NCBI GenBank assembly: GCA_946554445.1
Contig: CAMNSD010000018.1
Location: 1 to 64,000 of the forward strand
Reading direction: 5' to 3'
DNA: 64,000 bases
Source: an uncultured Lachnospiraceae bacterium
GTDB taxonomy: Bacteria; Bacillota; Clostridia; Lachnospirales; Lachnospiraceae
Part shown: in pieces, positions 31,252 through 39,461 of the stretch
Numbering within the stretch: position 1 is the first letter of the stretch
Layout: every line of letters starts with the position of its first letter
The notes under the pieces: model-generated
What the model was told of the DNA's origin: nothing
The model's input: only the letters and a program-made list of their open reading frames with translations
Database searches by the model: none
Position numbers and translations under genes: made by a program

Positions 31252-31476
31252 TTAAGGCCCGAATAATCCCTCAATTTCCCGTGTGATACGGGGAATGACG
31301 GTATCGTTAAAGATCAGCGTCAGTGCGGCTAACAGAAGTGCGCCCAGCACGACGGCAATGATGATCTTGACGCCATCGGAAATATAGAAGTCCCCTGCCT
31401 CATTGTGCAGGATATTTCTGGTACGGATGGCGGCGCAGGCTGCCTTTGCTTTCAAAGTCTGAATCGTTTTACGCAT
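31252..31476 (-). CDS. DUF6133-like small membrane protein, pilin candidate
   Basis: A 74-residue protein with a basic N-terminus, a short NEAGDFYISDG stretch, then one hydrophobic helix (IIIAVVLGALLLAALTLIF, about residues 38-56). This pattern resembles DUF6133 proteins of Clostridia elements and Flp-type pilins, where prepilin peptidase cuts just before a Glu-containing helix start. A canonical Glu at +5 is not clear. In this Tad-like locus it is the best candidate for the major pilin. Start overlaps the tiny gene upstream. Confidence 0.65.
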   Translation of the reverse strand: MRKTIQTLKAKAACAAIRTRNILHNEAGDFYISDGVKIIIAVVLGALLLAALTLIFNDTVIPRITREIEGLFGP

Positions 31477-31576
31477 AGTTCTTGTTTCTCCTTTTCGCTC
31501 TGATGATAAAGAATGTTGTTACTGCCGCCGCTGCTGCATAGATGAGCAGGGCGGGAAATGATACAAATTTTTTCAT
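31469..31576 (-). CDS. Short single-helix membrane peptide, 35 aa
   Basis: A 35-codon gene with a strong GGAGGAACCCT site. The product is MKKF followed by one hydrophobic helix (VSFPALLIYAAAAAVTT) and a very basic tail (RAKRRNKNYA). Its stop overlaps the start of the DUF6133-like pilin candidate, so they are coupled. It could be a second tiny pilin or a small assembly factor. Too short for ordinary gene finders. Confidence 0.7.
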   Translation of the reverse strand: MKKFVSFPALLIYAAAAAVTTFFIIRAKRRNKNYA

Positions 31577-31590
31577 AGGGTTCCTCCATG

Positions 31591-31720
31591 TCTGCAAAAG
31601 TTTACGGGTTCAGCGTGAAAAGAAGTTCTAAGGCGTCACAAAACGCCGCCTGAGAACATCTAAGTCTGCAAGGCAGACTTTTTCGCGCGGAAGAATGCCA
31701 AATGCGTGCATTCTTCTTGA
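31591..31720 (-). promoter_or_regulatory. Three consecutive hairpins between tadC-like gene and pilin genes
   Basis: In minus-strand order: AAGAATGC pairs with GCATTCTT (31691-31698/31708-31715), AAGTCTGC with GCAGACTT (31662-31669/31673-31680), and GGCG with CGCC (about 31632-31648). None has a good minus-strand T-run. They may act as processing or stabilising elements that separate the machinery mRNA from the pilin mRNA, allowing higher pilin levels. Confidence 0.55.
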
Positions 31721-31785
31721 AAATTGGTCAGATTCGTATAGGCACCACCTCCCTTACTGTGTGCATCAGGTTTTTGCGGGCGTTC

Positions 31786-32664
31786 CTAAAAGAAGGAGCC
31801 TAAAGAGCCGACTACTTCCACGGAAAGGACGACCACATAGATCAAGAGGATGCAGAAAAGCATCATCATGGAATATTTCTGCATCTGCTTGGGGCGCTTT
31901 CCTGCTTCTTTCTTCAGGTTGTTCTGTTCAATCTGACGCATATCGAATACCAGCATCTTGAAATACATCTGCTGGTCATCCCCGCGCAGCGTCCCGATCA
32001 GCCCGCGCACAATGTCCGAGAGCATGGTGCTGCCTACCCGGTTCTGGAAGTGGAGCAGGGCGTTCTCATAGTTGCCTGTCCGCATATCCGCCACGGTGGT
32101 GTCAAGCTCCTGCCCCAGATGCGGCCCTGCAATGCGCCGGTAGGAGGTCAGCAGCTTTAAGACGTCCCTGTCCGTGGCAAGCCCCTGCTGGATGCTGACT
32201 GCAAAACGTGGCAGCTCCGCCTCGATGAGTTTCCGCCGCTTTTTCACAAGGTCAAAGGCTTTGTAATAAGTGGAGAACCACATCATTACCGCAAGCCCCA
32301 GGACCAGCAGCCCCATGAGCGGCATGAACAGGAAAAAGGGGATGGCGGCAAGCCCTGTGGCGGATGCGGTCAGGAACGCTTTCATGGTATAGCACTCCGG
32401 TGTCAGCGGGATGCCCGCAATGTCCAGCGTCAGGGCAAGGCGCCCTTTTTTGATGGGATCAAGCCGAAGCAGCGGGGCGAGCTTTGCGGCAATCTTTGTC
32501 AGGTACACGTCAAAGAGTTTCTCATTGGCGGTGCCGGTCTGCTTTCTGGCAAGCATCATCATCCGGGAAGTCTGTGCCGTGGGGACATCCACAAAGGCAC
32601 AGGATAAGTGGTAGCAGCCAATCCCCGTGAAGACGGCGGCAAAAAGGATCAGTAATCCGGTCAT
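31786..32664 (-). CDS. tadC: TadC-like pilus inner-membrane protein
   Basis: Type II secretion/Tad system inner-membrane platform protein. It has hydrophobic segments near residues 1-20, in the middle (about 95-135) and at the C-terminus (about 268-290), with a helical cytoplasmic domain (LPRFAVSIQQGLATDRDVLKLL, a GspF-like motif) between them. It follows the TadB-like gene, with a 30-aa gene in between, as expected of the TadB/TadC pair. The two proteins together form the platform driven by the CpaF-type ATPase. Confidence 0.85.
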   Translation of the reverse strand: MTGLLILFAAVFTGIGCYHLSCAFVDVPTAQTSRMMMLARKQTGTANEKLFDVYLTKIAAKLAPLLRLDPIKKGRLALTLDIAGIPLTPECYTMKAFLTASATGLAAIPFFLFMPLMGLLVLGLAVMMWFSTYYKAFDLVKKRRKLIEAELPRFAVSIQQGLATDRDVLKLLTSYRRIAGPHLGQELDTTVADMRTGNYENALLHFQNRVGSTMLSDIVRGLIGTLRGDDQQMYFKMLVFDMRQIEQNNLKKEAGKRPKQMQKYSMMMLFCILLIYVVVLSVEVVGSLGSFF

Positions 32665-32728
32665 ATCGTTACCTCATTTCTGCGCTACGGATTGGTGGGA
32701 CAGACGGTGCGTAGCGCGGCACCGGCAG

Positions 32729-32821
32729 TCATTTTAAGAGCGGGGTAAGGCACAGGGCGATTGTCACCATAAGCACAAAAGCAATAAGTACCATTACCGC
32801 ATAGCTGGCGTAAAAATACAT
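32729..32821 (-). CDS. Short single-helix membrane peptide, 30 aa
   Basis: A 30-codon gene behind GGAGGTGTCTGTC. Nearly the whole product is one hydrophobic helix (SYAVMVLIAFVLMVTIA) ending in LTPLLK. It sits between the TadB-like and TadC-like genes, so it may assist platform assembly. Too short to be found by most annotators; the ribosome site and position support it. Confidence 0.65.
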   Translation of the reverse strand: MYFYASYAVMVLIAFVLMVTIALCLTPLLK

Positions 32822-32838
32822 GACAGACACCTCCGTAT

Positions 32839-33759
32839 TTATGCCTTATATTCGATTGGTTTTGAAAGCTGCATGATCCGTGTAAAGGAAAACAGCACGA
32901 TACTGCAGCAGATGGCAAGCGTGACCTTTCCCGGTGTGGAGAACATCAGGGTTTCAAACCATGAATGGTTCAGCACATATAAAAGCGGGATATTCCCTAT
33001 GACAAGGAACATCATGGTGACCGCTTCCTTCTTTGGTTCGTTGATGATGGCCTCCAGCTCCGACTGGATGATGCGCTGGTCGGAGAATTTCTGCACGGTG
33101 AAGGTCAGGGTGTTTTTCATGCTGCGGTCGCTCTGGCACTGGATCAGGGTGTTGCACCATTCATGGAAGACACGGTTGGGTATCTTCATCTTCAGGGTGT
33201 TTATGGTGGAAACCATGTTGGCATTGAGCATCTCCGATTCCGTGATAAAAGCCTCAAAGTGTGCTTTAACCGGCGGGTTCAGGTAAGGGATGTTCTCTTT
33301 GACCGCTTTCGGAAGATCCCCGCTTCTGAGGTAGGAAGTTGTGATAACGGAGATTGCGGTTTCCAGTTCCTCGTTTAAGTGCTTTTTGTAGGCGGCTGCG
33401 GTGGAGCGCAGATACCATACCGGCGCAAAGGCAAACCCTGCGCCCAGTACCGGGATCAGGAACGGGTTGTTTAGGAGCAGCGCTGCCACGGCCCCCAGTG
33501 CAAACATAAAAAGGGATACCCGCTTGATAAGGGTAAACCGCCCCTCCCGCCCTGTAGCCGCAAGGAGCTGTTCGACTTCCAGCGTCTCCCGGTTGAAAAA
33601 GCCCTTTGCCGGTTTCCCCAGCATGACGTCCACATCATCCTGGAGGCTGCTTTTCCTTGTCCTTGCAAGCATATGCAGGAAGTCGTTGAAGCGGACGGCG
33701 AACAGGGTGAACAGGCCGTTAATGACCAACAGGAAGATGATGATCTGTATCCACTGCAT
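32839..33759 (-). CDS. tadB: TadB-like pilus inner-membrane protein
   Basis: A 306-residue platform protein with N-terminal (about 5-22), central (about 82-118) and C-terminal (about 250-295) hydrophobic segments. The cytoplasmic part contains ELETAISVITTSYLRSGDLPKAVKE, the GspF-type sequence found in TadB. It overlaps the ATPase gene by 41 bp, indicating tight translational coupling and complex formation. Only with TadC and the ATPase does it make a working pilus motor. Confidence 0.87.
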   Translation of the reverse strand: MQWIQIIIFLLVINGLFTLFAVRFNDFLHMLARTRKSSLQDDVDVMLGKPAKGFFNRETLEVEQLLAATGREGRFTLIKRVSLFMFALGAVAALLLNNPFLIPVLGAGFAFAPVWYLRSTAAAYKKHLNEELETAISVITTSYLRSGDLPKAVKENIPYLNPPVKAHFEAFITESEMLNANMVSTINTLKMKIPNRVFHEWCNTLIQCQSDRSMKNTLTFTVQKFSDQRIIQSELEAIINEPKKEAVTMMFLVIGNIPLLYVLNHSWFETLMFSTPGKVTLAICCSIVLFSFTRIMQLSKPIEYKA

Positions 33760-35155
33760 TGCGTGTGCCTCCTTTCGTTGTTTTTTCCGGTGCCGGTGCG
33801 GACAAAAACGGCGCCAGCTTACCGGCGGGGATGCCGTTGTCCAGCATCCGCTTTTTCAGGGTGTCGGAAAGGCTGCCGAGACGTTTATGCTTTCCCACCA
33901 CGGTAATTTTGCCGTTTTCATCGGTGCGGTTGTCCGATACGTCGTACTGGTACAGGGGGCGGTAGATGAGCTGCCCGTCCCGGTAGTCCTCCCCCTCGAT
34001 GATCTGCATGATCTTCCGGCTGCCGTCCTCTAACTGCTTAGTGAATACCACAATGGGGTAGGCTTCCACCATGATCTGCATCAGGATGTCATCCGCCATG
34101 TTGTATTTGCGCTTTGCCAGCGTCATCATCCTCCGGTAAGTGGACTCGGAGGAATTGGAGTGGATGGTGGTCACGACGGTATGCCCGGTACGGGAGCTTT
34201 CCGCCACGGACAGCGCCTCCTTAGCGGAACGCATCTCGCCCACGCCGATGACATCCGGGTGTTTACGCAGGACACGCTCCAGAAGTAAATCCTGGTCGAT
34301 GTCCAGCGATGGGTTTTCATGGGGCCTTGTGAGCAGGTGTACCACGCTGTTCATGGCATGGCCGTTCTCATCCCTTTTAATCAGGTCAAATTCCCGGCTG
34401 CCCTCCTCAATGGTGATGAGCCTGCGGTTGTCAGGCACCATGGACAGGAGCCAGCTCATAACGGTTGTCTTGCCGGAGCCGGTGCTGCCTGCGATGCAGA
34501 CCGAAACGCCGTAGCGGATACAGCAGGTCAAAAGCTCCAGCATTTCATCCGTGGCGGAACCGGACCGGATCAGTTTTTCCCTCGATACGGTCTGCTGGTT
34601 GACGATACGGATGGAGGCATTGATGCCCACCTCGGAGTCTACAATGGGTGTCTTGTCCACAGAGATACGGATGTTCTTGTCTAAAAAGCCGATGACGGAG
34701 GGCATGGTGTCGTCGATTACCATGCCGCAGGTATTTAAGAGCCGCCTTGTCACATCAATGGCGTGCTGGGGCGACTGGAAGCGGTCCGGAATTTTCATGG
34801 ATCGCCCGCCGCTCATAATCACTTCAATGTCATCATAGGCATTGACATTGACCTCCTCCACACCGGGCATATAGATCCATTTTTTTAAGAAGGAAATGCC
34901 TGCCATGTCTTCATAGAGGGTGTCGCACAACTCCTCCGTGGAGAAGCCTTCTATATGGTAGGAGCGGCTGATGACGTACTGGAGGATGAACTCCCGCAGG
35001 AGTTTCCGTGCCTCGTCCCGGTCCCCTTCCGTGGTCAGCTTGTCAGCGTGCTTCTCGGTACAGTATTTCTGGACGTCCTCAAGGATCTGGTCATAGGTAA
35101 GGGATTCTTTGCCGGCGGAGGTAAAGAACATATCATTTAAGGATTCCATGCCCAT
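33719..35155 (-). CDS. cpaF: CpaF/TadA-type pilus ATPase
   Basis: Secretion ATPase that drives pilus assembly. The 478-residue protein has the N-terminal CpaF domain (about 1-210), Walker A GSTGSGKTT (about 223-231), an Asp box region (TIEEGSREF), Walker B-like VIGVGEMRS, and a His box HTVVTTIHSN. The C-terminal tail (KTTKGGTRNAVDTDHH) is rich in polar residues. It overlaps both TadB and the CpaE-like gene, which fixes it in the pilus operon. It is of the type IVc (Tad) class, not a VirB11 ATPase. Confidence 0.92.
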   Translation of the reverse strand: MGMESLNDMFFTSAGKESLTYDQILEDVQKYCTEKHADKLTTEGDRDEARKLLREFILQYVISRSYHIEGFSTEELCDTLYEDMAGISFLKKWIYMPGVEEVNVNAYDDIEVIMSGGRSMKIPDRFQSPQHAIDVTRRLLNTCGMVIDDTMPSVIGFLDKNIRISVDKTPIVDSEVGINASIRIVNQQTVSREKLIRSGSATDEMLELLTCCIRYGVSVCIAGSTGSGKTTVMSWLLSMVPDNRRLITIEEGSREFDLIKRDENGHAMNSVVHLLTRPHENPSLDIDQDLLLERVLRKHPDVIGVGEMRSAKEALSVAESSRTGHTVVTTIHSNSSESTYRRMMTLAKRKYNMADDILMQIMVEAYPIVVFTKQLEDGSRKIMQIIEGEDYRDGQLIYRPLYQYDVSDNRTDENGKITVVGKHKRLGSLSDTLKKRMLDNGIPAGKLAPFLSAPAPEKTTKGGTRNAVDTDHHLPVGH

Positions 35156-36131
35156 AGCGGTCGTTCTCCTTTCCGGCAGGGTTGCCCTGCCTTTGTTTTC
35201 CTGTCATGGGTGCTGCAGGTATGTCCGCATCCCATGAGTCGGGTGTGTGGGGTTCGGAAGCTGCCGGGCTGACCTGATCCGTAAAGCTGCCATTGTCTGC
35301 AAAACCCTTATTTTCCGCAGGATAATCCTGTTCTGCGTATTCATTTTCCACATAAGGTTCACTCTTTGGAGCCGGTCTGCTGTCAGCGGGAATATCTTCA
35401 GGCTCCGTAAGACGTTCCCGGACCAGCTTCAGGGAGTTGATGTAGCGCTGGTTGCAGTAGGCGAGCGCCTTGAACATCTGCCCGCCGGTGCCGCAGCGCT
35501 CAATCTCCTTTGCGTAGGGGAGCAGGCCGTCAAAACCGCCGATCAGGTGGTCCATCTCGTCAATGGCGTGGAAGGGACGGGCAAGCCCGGCAAAAGTCAG
35601 GTGGCTGCCATAGTGGAACTTGTCATCCGTGAGCAGCGGCCTGTGCGCCCGCAGGTAGTTTAAGCCCCGCAGGTCCGGTGTGATGATGCGTACAGCCACA
35701 TCCGCCGCCTCGATTGCGGTGGGCGTGAAAAAGTTCAGCATATGGGAGCTGCAGTCCAGAATGATGTAGTCCACAAGTTTTGCCGCTTCTGCGATAAAGA
35801 GCTTTATCTTGTCATACTTCAGCTCTGGGTAGGAGAAGGGGTTCTCCCCTGCGGCATAGCCCATGACGCCGATAAAAGGGTATTCCTTTAAGATGGTGAC
35901 ACGTTCTGCCACCAGCGCCGTATTGATCTCCAGCCCGGTGAGCACGTTCCCTATGGAAGCGTTTGTCTCAAGGATACGCTCAGGCATCCATACGGGCAGC
36001 ATGGGTGTGCTGGAGTCCGCATTGATGATAAGGGCTTTTTCCTTGTTTGCCGTCAGGACTTTTGCAAGACAGCAGCAGAACATGGATTTCCCGCAGCCGG
36101 GATTGCCCCATACAGTAATAATCTTTGACAT
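35133..36131 (-). CDS. cpaE: CpaE/TadZ-like ParA-family ATPase
   Basis: A MinD/ParA-type ATPase that in Tad systems localises the pilus assembly complex. Walker A GNPGCGKS is at residues 9-16, and the NADSSTPMLP stretch follows. Switch/Walker B is seen in VDYIILDCSSHM. The C-terminal 80 residues are an acidic, Pro/Glu-rich linker without structure. The 332-residue length fits TadZ. It overlaps the CpaF gene by 23 bp. A plasmid partition role is less likely, as no ParB is next to it. Confidence 0.85.
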   Translation of the reverse strand: MSKIITVWGNPGCGKSMFCCCLAKVLTANKEKALIINADSSTPMLPVWMPERILETNASIGNVLTGLEINTALVAERVTILKEYPFIGVMGYAAGENPFSYPELKYDKIKLFIAEAAKLVDYIILDCSSHMLNFFTPTAIEAADVAVRIITPDLRGLNYLRAHRPLLTDDKFHYGSHLTFAGLARPFHAIDEMDHLIGGFDGLLPYAKEIERCGTGGQMFKALAYCNQRYINSLKLVRERLTEPEDIPADSRPAPKSEPYVENEYAEQDYPAENKGFADNGSFTDQVSPAASEPHTPDSWDADIPAAPMTGKQRQGNPAGKENDRYGHGILK

Positions 36132-36145
36132 CTGTTTATTCCTCC

Positions 36146-37024
36146 CTATTCCTCCCCGGATGTTTCTTCCGGTTCCTTGTCATGGCTGTCATCTGGTTTG
36201 GTGCTGCTGTTTTCGCCGCCTTCTGCTTCCGGTTCCGACTGTCCGGAAGTATTCATGGAAGATTCCAGCTCCTCATCAGACAGCTCCAGACCATCGCCGT
36301 AAAGGGAAGTCAGGATCTCAGCCTGACGCTCCAGCAGTTCCTTTGCTAATTTCTCATTGCCTCGGCTGATCAGGGCGACGTGCAGGACACCTTCATTTTC
36401 ATAGCGTGTCAGCAGCATGGCCTGCTCAGGAGTGGCAAGGACAGTAATGGTTGCCGTCTGCTGTTTTTCCTCATCCTCCTCCGGCGGAGTGGTGTAATCC
36501 ACATCAAGCCCTTTGGAATCGGAAACGGACAGGACTTTCAGAAAACGCAGTTCCGGGATGTCGGAAACCGGCTCCAGCACGTTGTTGTCATCATAGTGGT
36601 ACAGGCGGATGATGTCACCGCTCTGCAGCTTGTCTGACAGTGCAGTGGCAAGTGTCTGGGTGGTGATGGATATGGCTACCATGCCGTCCGGGATCTCGTT
36701 GAGGGAAAGGTCTGAGGACAGGGGAACGCTGCTGACCTTTTCCGGCAGGAGATAATCGCCGGGATACAGGTCCGCTGCAGCGTAAGTGCCTGCCACATCC
36801 TCTATCCTGCGGGCAACGCTGTCGGGCAGGTTAAAACCGCCCACTTCCACAAGTTCAAGGTCTTCCGTGGTGATGAGGGTGCCGCGCGTCACGGCAGTCT
36901 TCATGCGGACGATCTCGCAGGTGCTGCTGGTCCTGCTTGTCACGGCAGGAATGGCTATAAAGGCAATGACGGCAGCAAGCACAATGCTCAAGATGCCGTA
37001 AATAAATCGGTTATTCATTTTCAT
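36146..37024 (-). CDS. cpaB: CpaB/RcpC-like pilus assembly protein
   Basis: A 292-residue membrane-anchored protein. One N-terminal transmembrane segment (about residues 10-27) is followed by an SAF domain (about 40-100; VTRGTLITTEDLELVEVGG), the usual CpaB/RcpC arrangement, and a beta-rich region. The C-terminal 60 residues are acidic and Ser/Glu-rich, likely disordered. In Gram-negatives CpaB acts in the periplasm; here it would be outside the membrane. It is encoded directly before CpaE/CpaF. Confidence 0.85.
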   Translation of the reverse strand: MKMNNRFIYGILSIVLAAVIAFIAIPAVTSRTSSTCEIVRMKTAVTRGTLITTEDLELVEVGGFNLPDSVARRIEDVAGTYAAADLYPGDYLLPEKVSSVPLSSDLSLNEIPDGMVAISITTQTLATALSDKLQSGDIIRLYHYDDNNVLEPVSDIPELRFLKVLSVSDSKGLDVDYTTPPEEDEEKQQTATITVLATPEQAMLLTRYENEGVLHVALISRGNEKLAKELLERQAEILTSLYGDGLELSDEELESSMNTSGQSEPEAEGGENSSTKPDDSHDKEPEETSGEE

Positions 37025-37039
37025 TTTGTATAAGCCTCC

Positions 37040-37153
37040 TTATCTGTGCTGGTCTAAGAACAGGTATGTTTTCTGTAACAGGGCAACACCGGTAATGCCT
37101 GCAGCAAGAAACAGCAGGAGTATTCCGGCAGTAAACAGTAAAATAAATTTCAT
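37040..37153 (-). CDS. Short single-helix membrane peptide, 37 aa
   Basis: A 37-codon gene with AAAGGATACTGCC before the ATG. MKF is followed by a hydrophobic helix (ILLFTAGILLLFLAAGITG) and a polar tail (QKTYLFLDQHR). It sits between prepilin peptidase and the CpaB-like gene. With the 35- and 30-aa genes it is the third tiny membrane-protein gene of the pilus operon. Confidence 0.65.
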   Translation of the reverse strand: MKFILLFTAGILLLFLAAGITGVALLQKTYLFLDQHR

Positions 37154-37180
37154 GGCAGTATCCTTTCTCTATACAATTTT

Positions 37181-37648
37181 TTATGGAACCAGTTGCAGTA
37201 GCATGGCAGTCAGGCACCCAAAAAACAGGTAGGGCGCAAAGGGTATCCTTTCGGCAGGTTTCTTTTTATATGCCTTCCGGATGCCCAGGTGGGCTAGGGC
37301 AAGCAGGCAGGAGAGGGCAAGCACAGCCATCAGCCCGGATACCCCGAAGGGAATGCCCAGCAGCGCCACCAGCTTGATGTCCCCGCCGCCGATCCCGCCG
37401 TCTGTGGCAAGGGAAACGGCAAGCAGGAGAATAAAGCCCGCCAGAAATCCCGCAGCGGACCGTATGCCCCAGTATGCCGGGGAAAGGCTTGGAAAAGCGC
37501 AGTACATCAGCACGGGCGATAAGAGGCACCACGGCAGGAAAGCAAGCAGGGCAGTGTTGCGTATTCGGTGGCGCCTTTCATCATACAGTGCAAATCCCGC
37601 AAGAAACAGCAGGGTAAGGGCATGGTAGGCAGGCAGCAGCTTACTCAC
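37181..37648 (-). CDS. tadV: Prepilin peptidase (TadV/CpaA, A24 family)
   Basis: Aspartyl membrane protease that processes prepilins. The two catalytic aspartates are visible: Asp23 in YDERRHRIRN and Asp90 in GGGDIKL, the GxGD signature. The protein has several hydrophobic helices and, at 155 residues, lacks the methyltransferase domain of larger prepilin peptidases, as TadV does. The start codon is GTG, overlapping the stop of the secreted protein gene by 8 bp. It should process the pilin candidates in this operon. Confidence 0.9.
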   Translation of the reverse strand: MSKLLPAYHALTLLFLAGFALYDERRHRIRNTALLAFLPWCLLSPVLMYCAFPSLSPAYWGIRSAAGFLAGFILLLAVSLATDGGIGGGDIKLVALLGIPFGVSGLMAVLALSCLLALAHLGIRKAYKKKPAERIPFAPYLFFGCLTAMLLQLVP

Positions 37649-39395
37649 GCTTGGAATACCAGTCGTCGAACAGGCTGCCCTGGATCTGTACGGCGTCGTT
37701 CACATTGACGGACAGCATCCCGGAGGGCGTCCATGCGTCGATGATGTAGGTGTATACGGTATATGCGGCGTTGTCCGGATACCATACCGGCGTGAAATGT
37801 ACGTTCCGGTTATAGGTGGAGTATTCGTTGGGCTTAAAGGCAAAAGTGGCCGTGTTTCCACCGCTGCAGGATAAGAGCCGCCAGTACATATCGTAGCCAA
37901 ACTCTGGGAAATAGGATACTGCAGTCTGTGCCGGGGCATAGTGGCTGCCCGGCGCATTGGAGGAGAAAACTGCCGTGGCGCCCTCCTTGATGCCGTAACC
38001 GCTTTTCATGGTATCCCCCTGCGCTGTGGGCACAATGTCATCCGGGTGGATCTCCATGGAGCCGGACAGGGAAGCGGAGTAAGAGGTGGTGGTAAAGTCA
38101 TACCAGCCGTTGTCCACCCATTCCCCGTTATCCACCCATTTGCCGTGGCTGCTTGTGCAGTCCGCAGGGCAGTCAGAACCGTGGCTGCCGTCCTCCCATT
38201 CCCAGTCGCTTTCCCATTCCCATTTTGCGTGCCATCTTGCGCTCCAGACACTCCAGGATGCGGAGGTTTTCTGTGGGTTGGACGGCAGGGAGGGCGTGGA
38301 AAAATGCGGGTTGGTGTCCGTTGCCAGCGGGTCGGGCGGCAGGTTTTCCTCCAGCGAGATGATCCTTGCGATGAAGCTGGTCTTTGCCGTGGATGCGCCG
38401 TCCACGGATACCTGTATGGTCAGGGTGGTGGGTTCCGGAGGTGTATGCCATTTTGCCCAGACCACCTGCGAGCCGCCTGCAGGCATCACAATGTCGTTTA
38501 CGGTATAGGAGCTGCCGTTGATATGGAAGGTGACGCTTGCCGGATCGTCAGGGTTTACTTCAGCGCTGCTGGTCAGTGTGATGCTGGTGATGACATCCGT
38601 ATCCACCCGGTAGGTATAGTCGGGCGCCTGCAGTTCCGCCTCCGGCACATCTTTATAGCTGACGATGCCGATGCCCAGTGCGGAGAGGATTTCATCATCC
38701 GATACCTTCCCGCTGGTGGTGCCGCCCCATGCGGGGTATCCCAGATCCGGTGTTTCAAGGAAGATGGACAGGGGCAGGTTCTGGTGCGTCAGGCTTGGCA
38801 TTTTGCTGCGCAGGGTACCGCCGGATCTCTGGTTGTAGAGCGCCGCCTCCGTTGCAGTCATGGCGTAGTTACGTCCGCCGTGGGTGAAGTAGGCGATTGG
38901 CTCGATGACCAGCTTGTACGAACCGGAGATCAGTTCCTCAAAGGGGATACCGGCCTTGTCAGCCACAAGCTGGGCGGCATACTCGGAGCAGAAATACCGC
39001 CGGATTGCCTCTATGCTTGCGCGGGATCTGGTTCCGCTGATGATGCGGGGCAGGGCAGTGCCCGGCTTGGAGCAGACATAGGTTCCTGCATCCAAAGACA
39101 GGGAAGCGCCTCCGCTGTACTGGAGTTTACTTACCTTTCCGAAATGCAGGATGTCACCGGATATGTTGAAGTTGCTTAAGTCAAACGGGGTGGAAGCTAC
39201 GCTGCCTTCTGCCGTAACGACTGTGATGCGCACACCGTCCTGACTGTGCCAGACATCCGTTGCCGTTCCGCTTCCCATGCCGCCGCCACCGCCGTCTATA
39301 TTTCCCTCTCCGGAGGCCAGCGCGGTCACGCCCATGGAGAGCATCAGGAGAAGGGAAAGAAAAAGCGGAAAGATGCGCTTGGTCAGTTGTTTCAT
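37641..39395 (-). CDS. Large secreted Trp-rich protein, candidate pilus tip or adhesin
   Basis: A 584-residue secreted protein. Start chosen at MKQLTKRIFPLF (39395), with AAAGGAGGATCAC before it; a signal peptide (hydrophobic residues about 8-24, cleavage near ALASG) follows. The mature part starts Gly-rich, then has beta-rich domains. A striking Trp-rich stretch includes WHAKWEWESDWEWEDGSHG and KWVDNGEWVDNGWYDF (about residues 398-440). Pairs of Cys suggest disulfides. No LPXTG is seen. Its place in the pilus operon suggests a surface or pilus-associated binding protein. Function is inference. Confidence 0.75.
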   Translation of the reverse strand: MKQLTKRIFPLFLSLLLMLSMGVTALASGEGNIDGGGGGMGSGTATDVWHSQDGVRITVVTAEGSVASTPFDLSNFNISGDILHFGKVSKLQYSGGASLSLDAGTYVCSKPGTALPRIISGTRSRASIEAIRRYFCSEYAAQLVADKAGIPFEELISGSYKLVIEPIAYFTHGGRNYAMTATEAALYNQRSGGTLRSKMPSLTHQNLPLSIFLETPDLGYPAWGGTTSGKVSDDEILSALGIGIVSYKDVPEAELQAPDYTYRVDTDVITSITLTSSAEVNPDDPASVTFHINGSSYTVNDIVMPAGGSQVVWAKWHTPPEPTTLTIQVSVDGASTAKTSFIARIISLEENLPPDPLATDTNPHFSTPSLPSNPQKTSASWSVWSARWHAKWEWESDWEWEDGSHGSDCPADCTSSHGKWVDNGEWVDNGWYDFTTTSYSASLSGSMEIHPDDIVPTAQGDTMKSGYGIKEGATAVFSSNAPGSHYAPAQTAVSYFPEFGYDMYWRLLSCSGGNTATFAFKPNEYSTYNRNVHFTPVWYPDNAAYTVYTYIIDAWTPSGMLSVNVNDAVQIQGSLFDDWYSKRE

Positions 39396-39461
39396 GTGAT
39401 CCTCCTTTTCACAAAAAAAGACATGGAGTTTATCCATGCCTTTTCAGTATATTTCTTATAT

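Noticed and set aside
35133-36131. Plasmid partition gene parA
   Set aside because: ParA-like fold but inside a Tad operon, overlapping cpaF, with no parB; CpaE/TadZ fits better.
37941-39179. A 412-aa plus-strand reading frame opposite the secreted protein
   Set aside because: It is antisense to a well-supported gene with signal peptide; long frame explained by GC-rich codon use.
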